Positions 10,830 through 23,159 of a stretch of DNA of 64,000 nt are shown piece after piece. Numbering within the stretch: the stretch's first letter is position 1; every line of letters starts with the position of its first letter. Origin of the DNA: Cephalotrichum gorgonifer (Eukaryota; Ascomycota; Sordariomycetes; Microascales; Microascaceae); the NCBI GenBank assembly GCA_900312665.1, contig ONZQ02000001.1, positions 3,650,094 through 3,714,093 of the forward strand. Direction: 5' to 3'. Both the position numbers and the translations under genes were made by a program. Under the pieces are notes generated by a model. It did not search any database and had not been told where the DNA came from. It worked only from the letters and a program-made list of their open reading frames with translations.

Positions 10830-12225
10830 TTAAACCTCGACAAGCTGGTTGTCCTCATCCTCATCCTCCGCCTGCCCTTCCTCCCCATCCTTGGCCTCCT
10901 CCCCCATCAAAAGCTGGACCAGCCTCTCACACGCTTCACGCACACCCTCGTGATCGACTCGAGCATGGGTCTCCCTGATAAGCGGATAGACCTTCACCTC
11001 ACGCATATACTCGCGGGCATCCCTCGTCGAAGCCAGGAGCGTCAGCGTCTCCACGTGGGTCTGGATTATGTCCGGGTTGGGCTCGCGCTGCTTGTCTGGA
11101 GGGAGGAGTTGGAGGTCGGGGAGCATATCCAGCATGTCGTCCTCGTCGTACTCCTCGCCCCCCATGATAGGGAGGAGGATATAGGGCAGGACGTTGATGT
11201 CGCTCTCGGACAGGAAGTCAGGGTGCGACGAGACCTCGAAGGTGACGTTCTTGATCGTGCTCGCGACGCCCCTGCGGCGGATTTCGGACTTGTGCTCGGT
11301 GAAGACATTCAGCTTCGCGATGGGGAAGGTGCCGTCGTAGGACTGGCGCGTGATGAAGTGTTTCCTGACCTCCTCGTGTTTCGTTAGGTCGGCGAAGAAG
11401 TAGGCGAGGTAGTCGTAGTTGGCGTGCTTGTTGTAAGTGCCGTCGAAGCCCTTGACGAAGAGGTCGAGGAGCTGGTTGATGACGAGGTCGTCGGACTTTA
11501 GCTCCTCGGGTGGGGTTTGCCTTTTCTTTATAATATCTTTTAGGTTGTCGCGCTTGCTCATGTTTGCCAGGAGCATCGAGAGGAGGTTGGCGTTGGGCTC
11601 CGTGGGGACCTGCTCTCTCGTTAGTCGGCTTGGTGTGCGGGAGCTGGTGGGAGAGGAGGCTAGCGCGGCTGCGAACGTACAACTATCTTCGATAGCACAA
11701 GATCTAAGAACTTATCGTCTGTTGTGAGGCTATCGAGGACATCGTCCTCACCCGAGAGGTTCACGAGTATAGTCAAGGCATGTCCCCCAATTTTCTGTCA
11801 AGTAAAGCAGGGGCGTGTAAGTGGATGATCGTGATCTCTCTCCCTCTCAGTACGCAGCGCGCAGCTAAGAAGTCAACTAACATGACTAGAAGTTGGGCGC
11901 AACCTTGGGGACGAGGATGGGGACATACCGGATGGTCCCGGAGAAGGACCTTTAAGTTCCTCACAGGTTGGAGGTCATGGATCTTGAAGATATTGGGATG
12001 CGTAAGAGAGTACGGGACGGCGCCCTCGATCGCTGCCAGCCGGACCTGGGGGTTCGGGTGCGCAATGAACGAGACAAGCTTCAGGGGAGTGGTTAGCAAG
12101 TGTTTATTCTGTCGTATAATTCGCCCTCTCTTTACGCATCGGGCGAGAGCTGTGACGACATCAACATCGACGTCGGTATTGGACGGACACACCTCATCGA
12201 GCTCTTTTGCGCTTGGACTAGCCAT
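10830..12225 (-). CDS. HGH1: HGH1 family protein (eEF2-folding chaperone, armadillo-like)
   Basis: The spliced reading is complement(join(10830..11609, 11681..11794, 11929..12078, 12136..12225)), 377 residues. All four exons are in phase 0 and each intron has a good acceptor (GAAG, ACAG, GCAG); intron 1 is only 57 nt, in frame, with branch TTGCTAACC. Key blocks are LVSFIAHPNPQVRLAAIEG, VRNLKVLLRDHPKIGGHALTILVNLS, LLSMLLANMSKRD and the C-terminal DUF384 part with YILLPIMGGEEYDEDD. These match the DUF383/DUF384 layout and length of Hgh1, which cooperates with TRiC in folding elongation factor 2. The C terminus is acidic. It is head-to-head with the ribosome-biogenesis gene ENP1. Confidence 0.9.
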
Positions 12226-12700
12226 GGTGGTAATTGTAGGGGGTGGGTTGTTTTGCTCAATATTAAGCACCAATTATCAGATTTTGAAGTATATACTCCA
12301 GAATATCGTGGGCCAAGTTCAGAGGCTTGCAAACCTGAGGTGTTGCTGATGAGATGACGGAGTTCCCCTTCGTTTTGGTTGCGCTCTGATGGTGGGGCAA
12401 CTTTTTTCCCATCACAATAGCATACCTACGAGTGAGTACAAGGATGACTACCCCGCCATGAATTTTCCAAGATTTAGGCGGTGAAGAATGGCAGAGCGCA
12501 CCGCGGGGCCAAAAATTGTAAGTTAGCCCCAGAAAAAAACTAAAGGCCGGCAGAAAACGAATCTGAGAAAAATCAAGCGCAACAAGGGACGGCCTTGAAC
12601 TGCAACGCCCCCTCCTTCCCTGCACGCCCCCTTGACCCTCGTCCGTCTCACTCGCCCCGTGTTTACACACACGAAGTCGACAGAATATCGAACAATCGAA
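12226..12700. promoter_or_regulatory. Bidirectional promoter of HGH1 and ENP1
   Basis: A 475-bp gap between two divergent ATGs, both genes serving translation or ribosome assembly. Pyrimidine-rich leader sequence (about 12605-12660) precedes ENP1. I see no clear TATA box. Co-regulation is inference from geometry and function. Confidence 0.5.
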
Positions 12701-14270
12701 ATGCCAAAGGCAACGACGCCGACCTCCGGCAGGAGGCGACATAATCCCCTCGAGGACGACCTTGTTGCAACCGGCCCACTACGGTCGAAAGCACCGAAGA
12801 GGAAAAGTGGCGGAAATAAAGACGAAGATTCCGAGAATTTCGTCGATGCTAAGGCTTCGCGGAACATCTTGAAAATCAGTCAAGCTCTTCTCCAGGAGGA
12901 GCAGGATGCCACGGCTAAGCCCACACCCGCGCAAGCGTACGACTCGTTCGCCTTTGACAGCAGAGCTGGGATCGACGAACCCGCCGCTAAGGATGGATTT
13001 CCTGAAGATGACGACGCCTGGGGTGATGAGGAGGAGGAAGTCGAGGAGATTGAGGTGGACCCCAACGACCTCGAAACTTACAGGAAGTTCCTCCCTGAGG
13101 CCGAAGACCCTCTGCTGAAGCACGGCTGGGACTTGAAGCCAGCTGAGGGCGCCGAAGCCGCCGAGGACGAAGAGCCAACAAATCTGGCCGACCTTATCCT
13201 ACAAAAGATCTATGCCCACGAGGAGGCGCAAGCGCGAGCCCAGGCGGGCATAGCCCCTGAGGCAGAGGAGGAGTTTGAGCTTCCTCCTAAGGTTGTGGAC
13301 GTCTTCACCAAGGTTGGCCTGATCCTGTCTCGGCACAGGTCCGGTCCCATCCCGAAGCCTATGAAGATCCTACCTACTGTACCGCACTGGGAGGCTATCC
13401 TTGAGATAACCGAGCCCCACAAGTGGTCGGCGAACGCTGTCGATGCCGTTACTCGAGTCTTTGTTGCCGCCAAGGCCGTCGTTGTACAGCGATTCTTGGA
13501 GATGGTCGTGCTCGAGAGGGTGAAGACCGACATCTATGAGAACAAGAAGCTGAACCACCATTTGTTCAAGGCACTAGAGAGGGCGCTGTTCAAGCCGTCC
13601 GCCTTCTTCAAGGGTTTCCTATTTCCCCTGGTCGGGCAGGGAACCTGCACGCTACGAGAGGCCACCATCATTGCTGGTGTTCTAAGGAGGCACCACGTGC
13701 CCGTCTTGCACTCTGCTGCGGCTATCAAAGGCCTCTGTGAGATTGCCGCCCAAGAAGCCTCCCAGGGCACCGAGGGCGGTGGTGCTACCAACATCCTGGT
13801 CCACACTCTCCTCAAGAAGGGATATGCTCTGCCGTATCAAGTCATCGACGCTCTTGTCTTCCGTAAGAACCTCATTCCCCCCCCCCTATTCCCAATATCT
13901 TCCCAATGGCCGTCGGAGGAAAAGGAGTGCTAACATTAGGTGTGCCAATATAGATTTCCTTCGATTCCGAAGCGTCGACCCTGCCTCAGTGCAGCAGGGC
14001 GACATAGACTCGCTCATGGCTGACGATCGGCCCGCGAGGACAAAGCTACCCGTCATCTGGCATCAGTGTTTCTTGGAGTTTGCAGAAAAGTACAGGAATG
14101 ATATCACGGAAGATCAGCGAGAGGCCTTGCTAGATCTTCTTCTTACCCACGGCCACACGGCTATTGGTCCCGAGATTAGAAGGGAGCTCCTCGCCGGTAG
14201 GGGAAGGGGCGTTCCCATCCCGCAAGATGGAATGGCCCTGGATGGGGATGATACCATGCTAATCGACTGA
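12701..14270 (+). CDS. ENP1: Bystin (Enp1), 40S ribosome biogenesis factor
   Basis: The spliced reading is join(12701..13862, 13954..14270), 492 residues. The intron (GTAAGA...ATATAG, 91 nt, branch GCTAACA) splits a His codon, giving DALVFHFLRFRS. The N-terminal 130 residues are charged (RKSGGNKDEDSENFVD, then an acidic DDDAWGDEEEEVEEIEVD stretch). The bystin domain follows with GLILSRHRSGPIPKPMKILP, LFKPSAFFKGFLFPL and KLPVIWHQCFLEFAEKYRNDI, all family hallmarks. Bystin travels with pre-40S particles from nucleolus to cytoplasm and is required for 18S rRNA processing. Length is close to the fungal norm. The start is chosen as the first in-frame ATG, with MPKATTPTSGRRRHNPLEDD typical of the family. 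Confidence 0.95.
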
Positions 14271-14922
14271 GAGATGGGCTCTTGGACGTAGTGCTTCTCG
14301 GGACGTTATGGACCTATTCGGGCAGGGTCCAAAATGAGGGGACGACAAGGCTGGCCGCTCAGGGCTCAATTGGCACGCCGCGCTCAACGTCGACGCCCAC
14401 TTTTCGACTTGGGATGGAATGGTTGAACGAGGATGTGGGGTTAATGAATCCGCACAGGAGATGGCCCGAGACGTGTGTAGTATCCCATTGTGCATCGGTA
14501 CTATGCGGTGGGACTTGGACAAGAGGCAGGAGGCAGGAGGCAGGAGGCAAGAGTTGGGAGTTGGGAGTCAGGAGTCAGGGGGCTTCTCAGGAGGCAGGAG
14601 CATCACGCGAACCCGCCTTCACATACGGCTCATGCTTAGAAGGCGCAGCCAAGAAATACATATGATAAATGATACGCAACGATTTACCGAATCCCCGTTG
14701 GGTTCTCCATCTGGCTTTATTATTACTTTTTATTTATTTTTGGTATTCTTATCCATTCTTTCGGGCACCCCTATCACCTAGGATACCTCCCATTCACGGA
14801 AAAGATATCCATGGTTTCTTTCGCCCCCTACTTGTACTTGAATACGTGTATCTAGCTCCAGCGCCGACGCTGCCCTACAACTCGCGCTTGCCGCCACCCA
14901 AGCCTTACTGGAGGCGGTGACT
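14271..14922. other. Intergenic, ENP1 3' side
   Basis: About 650 bp with no supportable gene. It contains a purine-rich tandem repeat (separate entry) and a T-rich stretch near 14716-14745, probably downstream of ENP1's polyadenylation site. Confidence 0.5.
14524..14580. repeat. Short tandem repeat (GGCAGGA then GGGAGTT/GGAGTCA units)
   Basis: Three to four copies of a 7-bp GGCAGGA-like unit are followed by degenerate 7-bp GTTGGGA and CAGGAGT units. This is a simple microsatellite in intergenic DNA. Confidence 0.85.
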
Positions 14923-16884
14923 ATGCCGCAAGGCTTTCAGAGACACAAGGACAAGGGCAAGAGTGTGTCAACACCGCTATCAGTCGAACATGGTGGCGGG
15001 CGACTATCCCCAGGCAGGTTGAGGTGGGATTAAGTGGCATATTTTCAGGAACAGTACTTGTCGGCTGACTCGGCTCTTTGCGAGTCCCCAGCACCATTGA
15101 AGAATTCTCCTGCGATGCAGACACGACGCCCGACCATGGATGCTTACAGTCCAACCCAGTTCCTGAGGCGCCGCCAGGTCCTAAAGGGATATATCGCCAC
15201 AGACAGAGGTTTCTAGGAAGAAAGAGGTGCTCGAGCTGCCATAACACTGACCTCGATGGCATGCGAACACTCGCAAGCACATGCACCTGTCTACATGGGG
15301 CCGACCGGCCGGACGACAATCCACCGCCGAATGCAGGTCTCGGAAACGAAAGAATGTTCGGAATAAACCCCCCTCGGCCGCCCCGTGAAGGTTACGAGTG
15401 GGTGTGGGATGCAAGGGGTTATTGGGTCGAGCACGAGGTGGATGGCCCTCTCTCCAGGTCTGCGTTTCTTAGTTGTTTTCGAGTCTGTCAATAGTGGATA
15501 CGGTCTCGAGACCACCGCGGCAAGAGGATGACACATGATGTGCCAGATAGCGCGCGAAACCGTTCCCCCTTGCGCTCAAGCGAGAGCCCGTACCTGTCAG
15601 AGGAGGCGCACGTGGCTTCACTGCAAGGGTTGGCCTCCGGCAGGGAGACGCGTTCGGCGTCGTCCGAAGACCTAAGCAAGGACAACACCGCAGATTCAGG
15701 AGAGGTAGGGAACGAACAGGACGAGTCCGCCACAAATAAAAATGGCGCAGGGAACAATGTTCAGGAGGGAGGCCTTCCCCTTCCTTCCACCCTCGGATCT
15801 GTAGCTAAAGACCTACGCGTTATAAAAGCAGACTCGCCCATAAAAGGGACGCTGCGCCGGAGAACGAAAGTATCGGGGCTGAGAGAGGCGGCTTCATAGA
15901 AGGAAATTTCTGAACCACGAGCGATCTGAGAGAAAGTCGATCACCTCAGCAGCATAGGCGGCAGCATCTTAGGGCAGCCCGCGATGAGCGACAAGAGGCA
16001 TCAATCCTCAGCTGATGGCTCTGGAGGCGGAAGCGGAAGCGGAAGCGGACGGGAGCAGTGGATCCCGCGAAAAGCCTACCCTTCATGGTTTAGAAGCACC
16101 GGGCCGTCTAAACTATCGATGCATTGGCGCAAAAGGTCGTCTCGGGACGGAAAGCCGTTGCAGGTGTTGATGAGAAGCAAGGCGGCTTTGGTGGCCAAGT
16201 TTCCCTGTGGCGGGACACCTCTACCCACACCGGCTTCACCAGCTCCATCTCGCGTTGGTTGGGCTCCCATTTCTTAATTTCAGTAAATGAGCCCGGAATA
16301 GAAACAAGATGCTAATAGTCGCCACAGAAGATAACAACTTCCCGGGTGGGGTATGCAGACGAGGTTCCCGTGGACATGGTTGCAGGTCAACAAGGCTAAC
16401 CACAGAACAGGAAGCAGTACGGATAAAGACTCCTCCACTCATCGAACAGCCAGGAAGAAGAGGCCGGCCACCTTCGAATGTAACGCCTCCTGGTGATGTC
16501 CATTGTGACGGGTGTCGGGCCAAGAGCGAACACCCACCACCCCGCACCCCCCCCTTGAATCCGTTCCAGTCTGCTAGTCGGTCCTGGCCTAAGAGTCCCC
16601 ATACATCACCGACGAGGAATCAATTCCAACCCGGTAATCGACCTTCGTCTCAAAATCCCCGTCATATTCGGCCGACGACAAGCACGAGCAAAGTATCGGA
16701 ACCTGCAAGTTACAGGCCGGCCAGGCGAGTGGTTCCGCCACCTAGGCCTAGAAGACATCATCTTTTGTCCGACATAGGAGTCTCGGGTAGTCCTTCTACG
16801 ATCGGAAGGGGCGTGAGACCTTCTCCTAGGGAAGGGCGAGGGGGTGAGGTCTGTAGAGATGGCATGGATGGGGGATGGATTTAA
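14923..16884 (+). CDS. Uncharacterised multi-exon fungal protein (gene model partly resolved)
   Basis: Not recognised by function. Exon 1 14923-15023 (MPQGFQRHKDKGKSVSTPL) joins exon 2 at 15092 in correct phase; the acceptor is strong (branch GCTGACTCGG, then CCCCAG) though the donor GTGGGA is weak. Exon 2 carries the conserved-looking block DRPDDNPPPNAGLGNERMFG and PPRPPREGYEWVWDARGYW. The frame then meets a stop at 15492 that an intron 15438-15494 would remove, and another at 15897 that an intron 15870-15977 would remove; both are plausible but not strong. A GS-repeat stretch (16021-16050) and a basic segment SWFRSTGPSKLSMHWRKR follow. The last exon seems to begin at 16328 after GCTAATAG...CCACAG and ends at 16884 with RPARRVVPPPRPRRHH. 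It could instead be a decaying pseudogene. Confidence 0.45.
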
Positions 16885-17588
16885 GCTGGTGTTCGCAAGA
16901 GTTCTGCTGGGATGCTATAGAGGAGTCAAGGCAGCTGGGTTGCTCACAGCACTGATACACGATCTCCCTATCAATATCATAAGAAAAGGGAGAAAAGGGA
17001 TAAGAAAGACTAGGTACTGGAGCTGGAGACAGTAGGTTTGGCTGGAAGTAAAGGTGTGAGGACCAGTGATTGGTAACTGTAACAGGAATGGGGAAGGGGA
17101 CTTGAATATGATCCGGGTGGAAGAAGAAAGAAGGTACCGTTAAGTTACATTCAGAGTAGGTCTTGTTGAATGCGCAGGTAAATCATGGATTAGTTGCTTG
17201 GTCCGTTCAAGCCTACATGTATGTGATGGAGGCTTTGGTGCTTCATGGTTTAAGGGCGATCCCTTATTGGCTGGCACGCCCCCACCACAAGCCGCATGCA
17301 GGAGCTCCAGAAATTTACCCAACTCCATCTTCACATCGACAGCTCCAGCTCAGCACAGCACTCCATATATCACTTTACCAGTTTCCTGAGCCATTGCATT
17401 TCCTATGTGAGGGAGCCACTTGCGCCAGTCCATACCTCCGAATCACCCACCACCCACACCTGCACCCACAAACTAAATAATCACCCACTGACGCGCCAGA
17501 AATCCTGTGGTTCCCAGCTCCTCAACACCACAAACATCATCCGCACGGGAGAGAGCATTCCAATTCCAGGCGCACTCCCATCACCAAG
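16885..17588. other. Intergenic upstream of CDC73
   Basis: About 700 bp; the 3' half (from about 17300) is pyrimidine- and CAC-rich, as in many fungal promoters/5' leaders. No gene is seen. Confidence 0.5.
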
Positions 17589-18868
17589 ATGGCAGCATCC
17601 ACCGAGCACGACCCCCTCCTTCTCCTCCGCCAATCCATATCCGCCAACAAGCCCGCCATCCCCGTCTCCGCGCCCGAGCCCGCGGCGCCCGCGGCGCCCC
17701 TCGCGCAGGCCACCCACCTCCGCTTCCCCCACGCCGCCGACCTTGTCATCCCCATCGCCGCCCCGACGCGTTTCGTCACCTCAGCCGAGAAGGGCGTCAA
17801 CGTGCGCAGCATCTACTTCGCCTGGCTGAACCGCGAGGTCGCGATCCCCGAGTACAATGCCTCCGCTGCGCGGCTCAACGGCGAGATTAAGGAGGCCGGG
17901 GGCAGCGGCGAGGTGCGGAACCTCGCCTTCGTGGAGAGGCTGGATCTGATCACGTGGCTCGAGGGGGCTAGCGAGGAGAGCGAGTATATCACGCCGCTGG
18001 AGGGCGAGAAGGGGGAGGGTGCGAAGGGGGGAGTGGGAGCGCTCTCGGGCAAGGTAGATCCTAGGCTGGCGGCGATTTATAGCCACGAGAGGAGAATGGG
18101 TGACCGGAATTCGGTCCTTAGGGGAGCCAAACCCACGGTGAGTCCTCTCTAACTAACCAACAGTCTCCCGCGCGAAAGGATCGCATCTGACTGACCAACG
18201 TTCTTTGGCGGTGGAAACAGGACTTCTCTCACGTTAGGAAGCTCGCGACCGTCTTCGTGCAGAGGAAACCCCAGCACCCAGCCTCAAGCAGCCTCGGCGA
18301 CCCCTCGGCGCCCTCGTCCCGCTCCGCCGCCCGCCGCCCGGACCCCATCATCCTCTTGTCCCCATCGGCCTCGTCCCTCCTGCGTCTGGCCAACATCCGC
18401 GCCTTCCTCGAGGAGGGCCGCTTCACGCCGCCAGAGGGGCCAGGGACGGGCGCCAGCATGCTACACGTCACGCGGGCCATGCGCGATATCGACCCCTCGC
18501 GCCCGGTACGATTCATTCTTGTTGAGGGGCCCGAGCAGTTCAAGCCTGAGTACTGGAACCGCGTGGTGGCGGTGTTCACGACGGGGCAGGCGTGGCAGTT
18601 CAAGAGCTACAAGTGGACAGCGCCCCCGGAGCTTTTCAAGCACGTGCTGGGCGTGTACGTGGGGTGGAGGGGGGATAAGGTTCCTGATACCGTCGTGGGG
18701 TGGGGCCACAGGATCGTCACCTGTGCCGTGGATAGGTGGAGGGAGGGGTCGGGGGTGGAGGGCGCGAGGTTCAGGGATAAGGAGGTTGTGGAGGGGATAT
18801 GGAAGGCTATCGAGGCGAATATGAGGGCCAAGGGGTGGAGGAAGGATGCCGCGCCCGTGAGGATCTGA
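17589..18868 (+). CDS. CDC73: Cdc73 (parafibromin), Paf1 complex subunit
   Basis: The spliced reading is join(17589..18137, 18221..18868), 398 residues, with a GTGAGT...AACAG intron in phase 0. The N-terminal half includes LLLLRQSISANKPAIP, HLRFPHAADLVIPIAAPTRF and RNLAFVERLDLITWLEGA. The C-terminal Ras-like Cdc73 domain has DPIILLSPSASSLLRLANIRAFLEEGRF and WNRVVAVFTTGQAWQFKSYKW. These blocks and the length match Cdc73, a nuclear elongation factor bound to RNA polymerase II that supports H2B ubiquitylation and H3K4/K36 methylation. The gene borders the 10-kb gene desert on its right. Confidence 0.93.
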
Positions 18869-19955
18869 GATCCACCCCCACCCCTTAGGCGACTTGTTAC
18901 CGGACATGAGGGGAAGTAGGCGAGCAAACTGGGAGACAGGAATGGATGGAAATCAAATCCAGAACGCACAAGGGCATGATAGGTACTGGATGGGCTGGCT
19001 GGGCTGGGGTGTGTGGTTACGTCAGGCGTTATGAAGGCCATATTGGGAGCTTACTTTTTTTTTCCCGTTTCTTCTTTTTGTTATTTTGTTGTTTCTCCGG
19101 CTTCCTAGTTCTAGTAGTTTTGACAGGCAGCTTGTATGATGAATATAGGGGAGCTATTGCGAAGTCGTCACTAGATCCCATCCTCTCGGGACCTCAAGTT
19201 CACTTTACATTTTGATGGGAAGATTGGCCTGAGATGATATGGTGACGTCCCGAATGCGGCTCTGGGGACCATGGTTGCCACCTCACTCCGACAGAAACTC
19301 CGCCATGTCCAAATGACAGATGGGGTAGCACGACGATGAGCCTGGCTTCCGACGACATTGTGACAGACAAACCCTCTTCCACTTCTTCCATGCAACCCCC
19401 CCCCCCCCCCCTTCGTCTTCCTTTCTCTCTTCCCCTTATGCGGACTTTCTACCCTCGGCCCCGAAGCCTTCCTAATATCCCCCACTGAGATTCGTGCTAG
19501 TAACCCACCCCCACGTCGTTCACGGCTGTTGCCCCCTGGACAGCGGGGGGGGAGAGCACAATTCGCCGGATCCCCACCTCACACGTGGAACGGCGGATCC
19601 CCCGGTCGGGGGGGAGGTGATCCTAGGGTCCCACACACGTCTTTGACGGGCTTTTCCGTTTGTTGGGGGCCAGGGAGGAGAGGCGAAGGGAGGAAGGGAG
19701 AGGGGGCAAGGGAGAGAGGGGCATGGGCTGGATGATCGGCGGGCGCTTTTCCTCCTTGCGGTCTTGTTGTGTGCTTGAAGTGGAATGGTTTTTTTTGTGT
19801 GATCGTCTGCCCCTGGTATTACAAGTCCGAGTACGAACGAGGTAGCACCAGGGGCGGGGGACTGGAGGGGCGAGATACCCCCTCCAGCAGCCAATCGCAT
19901 CTTCTTTTTCTTCTGGGGACGAAACGGAGTGATAATAAATTCACCCCGTACTCCC

Positions 19956-19979
19956 GTACGAGTACACAGGTACTCGTAC
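19956..19979. repeat. Perfect 10-bp hairpin GTACGAGTAC-ACAG-GTACTCGTAC
   Basis: Two exact copies of the decamer in opposite orientation are separated by only four bases (19956-19965 and 19970-19979). This is the tightest member of the dispersed GTAC-palindrome family. A further partial TACTCGTAATACG lies at 19989-20001. Confidence 0.95.
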
Positions 19980-22230
19980 AACGCCCGAGGAATACTCGTA
20001 ATACGACATGATACCGTTTGGATCTGGATGGGATACCCCGGCTGTCTGCCCTTCGGCTCAGGCCCAACGGGGATTTCATTAGGGCCGAAGTCCGATGATT
20101 CTCGGTCCCGACAAGTGGAAATCACGTTCATGCGGGACACGGAGATGCTAGTGGAGACCGTCGTCCGGCATTTGAGAAGAGCCAATATTCGGGATGCTGC
20201 CACGTGGCTCTGGTTCCGGATTTCCCGGGATAGTGGTCGCATGGAAGGACTGCCTCTCATGGGAGATACAGGGTTCTACGATGCAATAGGCAGTACGTCC
20301 CGGGGGGGGGAGAGGAAAGAAAGGGGGGGTGCGAGAGGCGGGATGCTGACAGCCGAGACCCTGGACGGGCGGAACACGGCTTCAGGTGAGGCTATGGAGG
20401 GAATCAAGGAGGGCTGAATCACTGCCGCGACGGTGAGCTGGTGTGGGCTGATGGGGCACTTGTACCAGTACAGAGTGTCGTGCGGCAGGATTGCAATTAT
20501 GGTAGGCTTGTATGGTAGACATGCTTGTAAGTATGGAAGGTTTGTACGGCAAAATAGCATTGGTGTGAGGCAGTTGGTTCCTTAATGTGTTGCCTTGCCC
20601 TGCTTCGCGTTGTGTTGCCTCTCAAGCGCAGGACATTTGAACGGTGCGGCTTCAACGCTGCTTGTACAATACGAGCTACTCGTTTGTGTGGATAGGAGGT
20701 GATGCCTGGTCGCCGCGCGCCCCTGTCCCGTCCGTCAAGGGGCACCACTTCGCCTGCAGCCGAAACAGGCATATTCACACGGTATCGATGCCATAAACGA
20801 GATTGCTCACCTCTAAAATCTGACCTCCTCTTTCATCCCATCCAGGGGCTAGTCCTGCCTAGACCTGGAATAATAATACGAGAAACAGACGTACGGGGCG
20901 CGGGCAGGCAGGGGGAAATGAGCGCCTTCGCTTCGGATGCTGTTCTGATGCAGCACAGTCCTGCCGTTCGTTCCTGTCAAATTCCTCCGAGGACGCCCGC
21001 CGCGTGGGATCGCTCGCGCTCGTGGGAACGTGGCCGGGAATAATAGACCGGGGCTTATGCTGGGGTGCGCCGTTGACACATGGCCACGTCCACATACGAC
21101 CCGCTGAACCGTTCACACTAGTACAAGTACGGAGCCACACACCACCCTGCCTCCTTCCTCCCCCACTGCCGAGGTGGGCGTGTGTTGTCATAATTGGAAG
21201 ATGCTGTGTCAGCAATCGTTTTCGGAAATCCTCCGTTTTGGGTAACAGTGACGAGCACACCCTTCAACCACCTCCTCCCCCCCCCCCCCCCTCCTTTTTT
21301 TCCTCCTTCAAGCCGTCCGTCCCCTTTCGTAATAGCGCCCCTTTGTGGAGTAGGTGGTCGTCCCAGACGAGCCTTCACCGAGCGATCCAATACTCGCAGT
21401 TCTAGATCCGGAGATTGCCGCAAGGGTTTTAACCTCAAACAGACGATAGTGGTCGACTTGGACGGATACGGAAGGGTACTCGTACAAGCGCGAGTCGAGT
21501 CGAGCAGGAACGTCGCCGTTATAAGCCACTTGTCTCCGCGCCAAGGGCGAAACTCCGACATGTACTCGAACATATACATAATTTCGTTGTGCGTGGCAGA
21601 CGTGTGCGGAGGTGGGACATGAACATGTCCCTGTACCTGTACCTATGCTCACAATCTCCTTCTCGGACGAGTGAGATCAGTATTTCGGTGCTCGTCTCTC
21701 CGGCGCGAGTCTCCCCTCCAGCCCATCGTCATGCCGTCGAAAATTTCTCCGCCCAAGCTAAAGACGTCGCCGATACGTCACTTCTCTCAAACAGAAGACC
21801 CTGCATTTGCGGCCTCACTCCGGAGGCCCGCTGTAACCGGGCCACGTTTATCGAACAAACACGGGCCGCCGTCGATTAAACACAGTCGTTCCGTCACAAA
21901 AGTACACGTGCGGACAAACAAGAGTCCTTCTGGCTCGTCGTGGAAATTGGCGGCTCCCATTAGCCGCCGATCCTCCCCTTTTCTCCTGTTTCGTCTGACT
22001 TGTTTGGTGTCTCCAAGCAGCGGGGTTAACAGTCACCCAGACGAGTATCCGTTGAGAGAGAGGGTATTACTCGTCCGGGCAGGCGGGGGGGTACCTGGTA
22101 ATACCGCGGCTTCCTTTGACGAGAGCAAAACACAGGCAGAAGTAACCAGCGGGGTAAATGACTGAGGGCGCACGGGAGAAAAATTAGGCCAAGAAGAGGG
22201 GATGTGGGATTAGTCGGGGTTAGGGGTATG

Positions 22231-22265
22231 AGTACTCGTACAACAAATTAACTAGTACGAGTACT
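22231..22265. repeat. Inverted pair of the GTACTCGTAC element, 11-bp arms
   Basis: Arms at 22231-22241 and 22255-22265 are exact reverse complements with a 13-nt A/T-rich spacer. Another TACGAC-containing relative lies at about 22310. Confidence 0.95.
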
Positions 22266-23159
22266 TGCACGAGTCGATGTTTTGCCATGGTTGCAGTCCA
22301 TCAACGACTCGTACGACTTGGTATTTTTGGGGGTCACACAATTTTTCTCTGGCGGCCGGCCACACATTATTTCCGCGTGGTGTGGCTTCAAGCCCACGTG
22401 AACGCCCCACTCTCATGAGACATCACAACCCTGGCTTGACACGTGTGAGAAGTGACAGAGTTGAGATTGAGAGAAATAAAAAAAGTGAACGGCATGGAAG
22501 CCAGGTTCCCCCGCACCTGAGTGGTGGTACAAGCAACGGGTCGGATATGAGCCCTGATATTACATACAGGACGAGTAATGTGCCCCTGTCATCTGTCACA
22601 ACCGCCACACAATATCAGACGAGATAATGGACATGAAAGCATCCTAATCTAGACCAGATTTGTAAGGGTAGGAGAAATCATCACTTCGTACTCGTTTGTA
22701 TCAATGTGATTTCACGATAGCTTCCTTTGGAAACTCGATAGGTAGGCAGGGTGGGCGGGGTCAATGTACCTGTACTCTTATCGCCGATGGGTGTCTATGT
22801 CCGCTCGCACTCGCATGAGTGCACTAGGACAAGCAGGTTCCAGGTTTTCTCTGGTCGAGGTCTAGACCTAACAGGAAAGCGGGACCCGACGAGGTACATC
22901 TCCCCCCCCCTCCTTTTTTTTTTACGTGGGAAACTGTCAGCGGGTAGCTTACTTTGTAGGTATCCACACCCAAGGGCCGGCCCCCCCTTTCAAAATGCCT
23001 CAAAAGCATGACCCATATCGCTAGTTTTCCGTTGCCACGAGAATGCGGTGGGGCGGTGAGGGGAGGGGTTTCGATAGGATGGCCCGAGCTCGGGATGCAG
23101 TGATAGAGGGAACTTTCGCGATATGTATGGGGCCGAATATCATGGCGATAATATTGATT

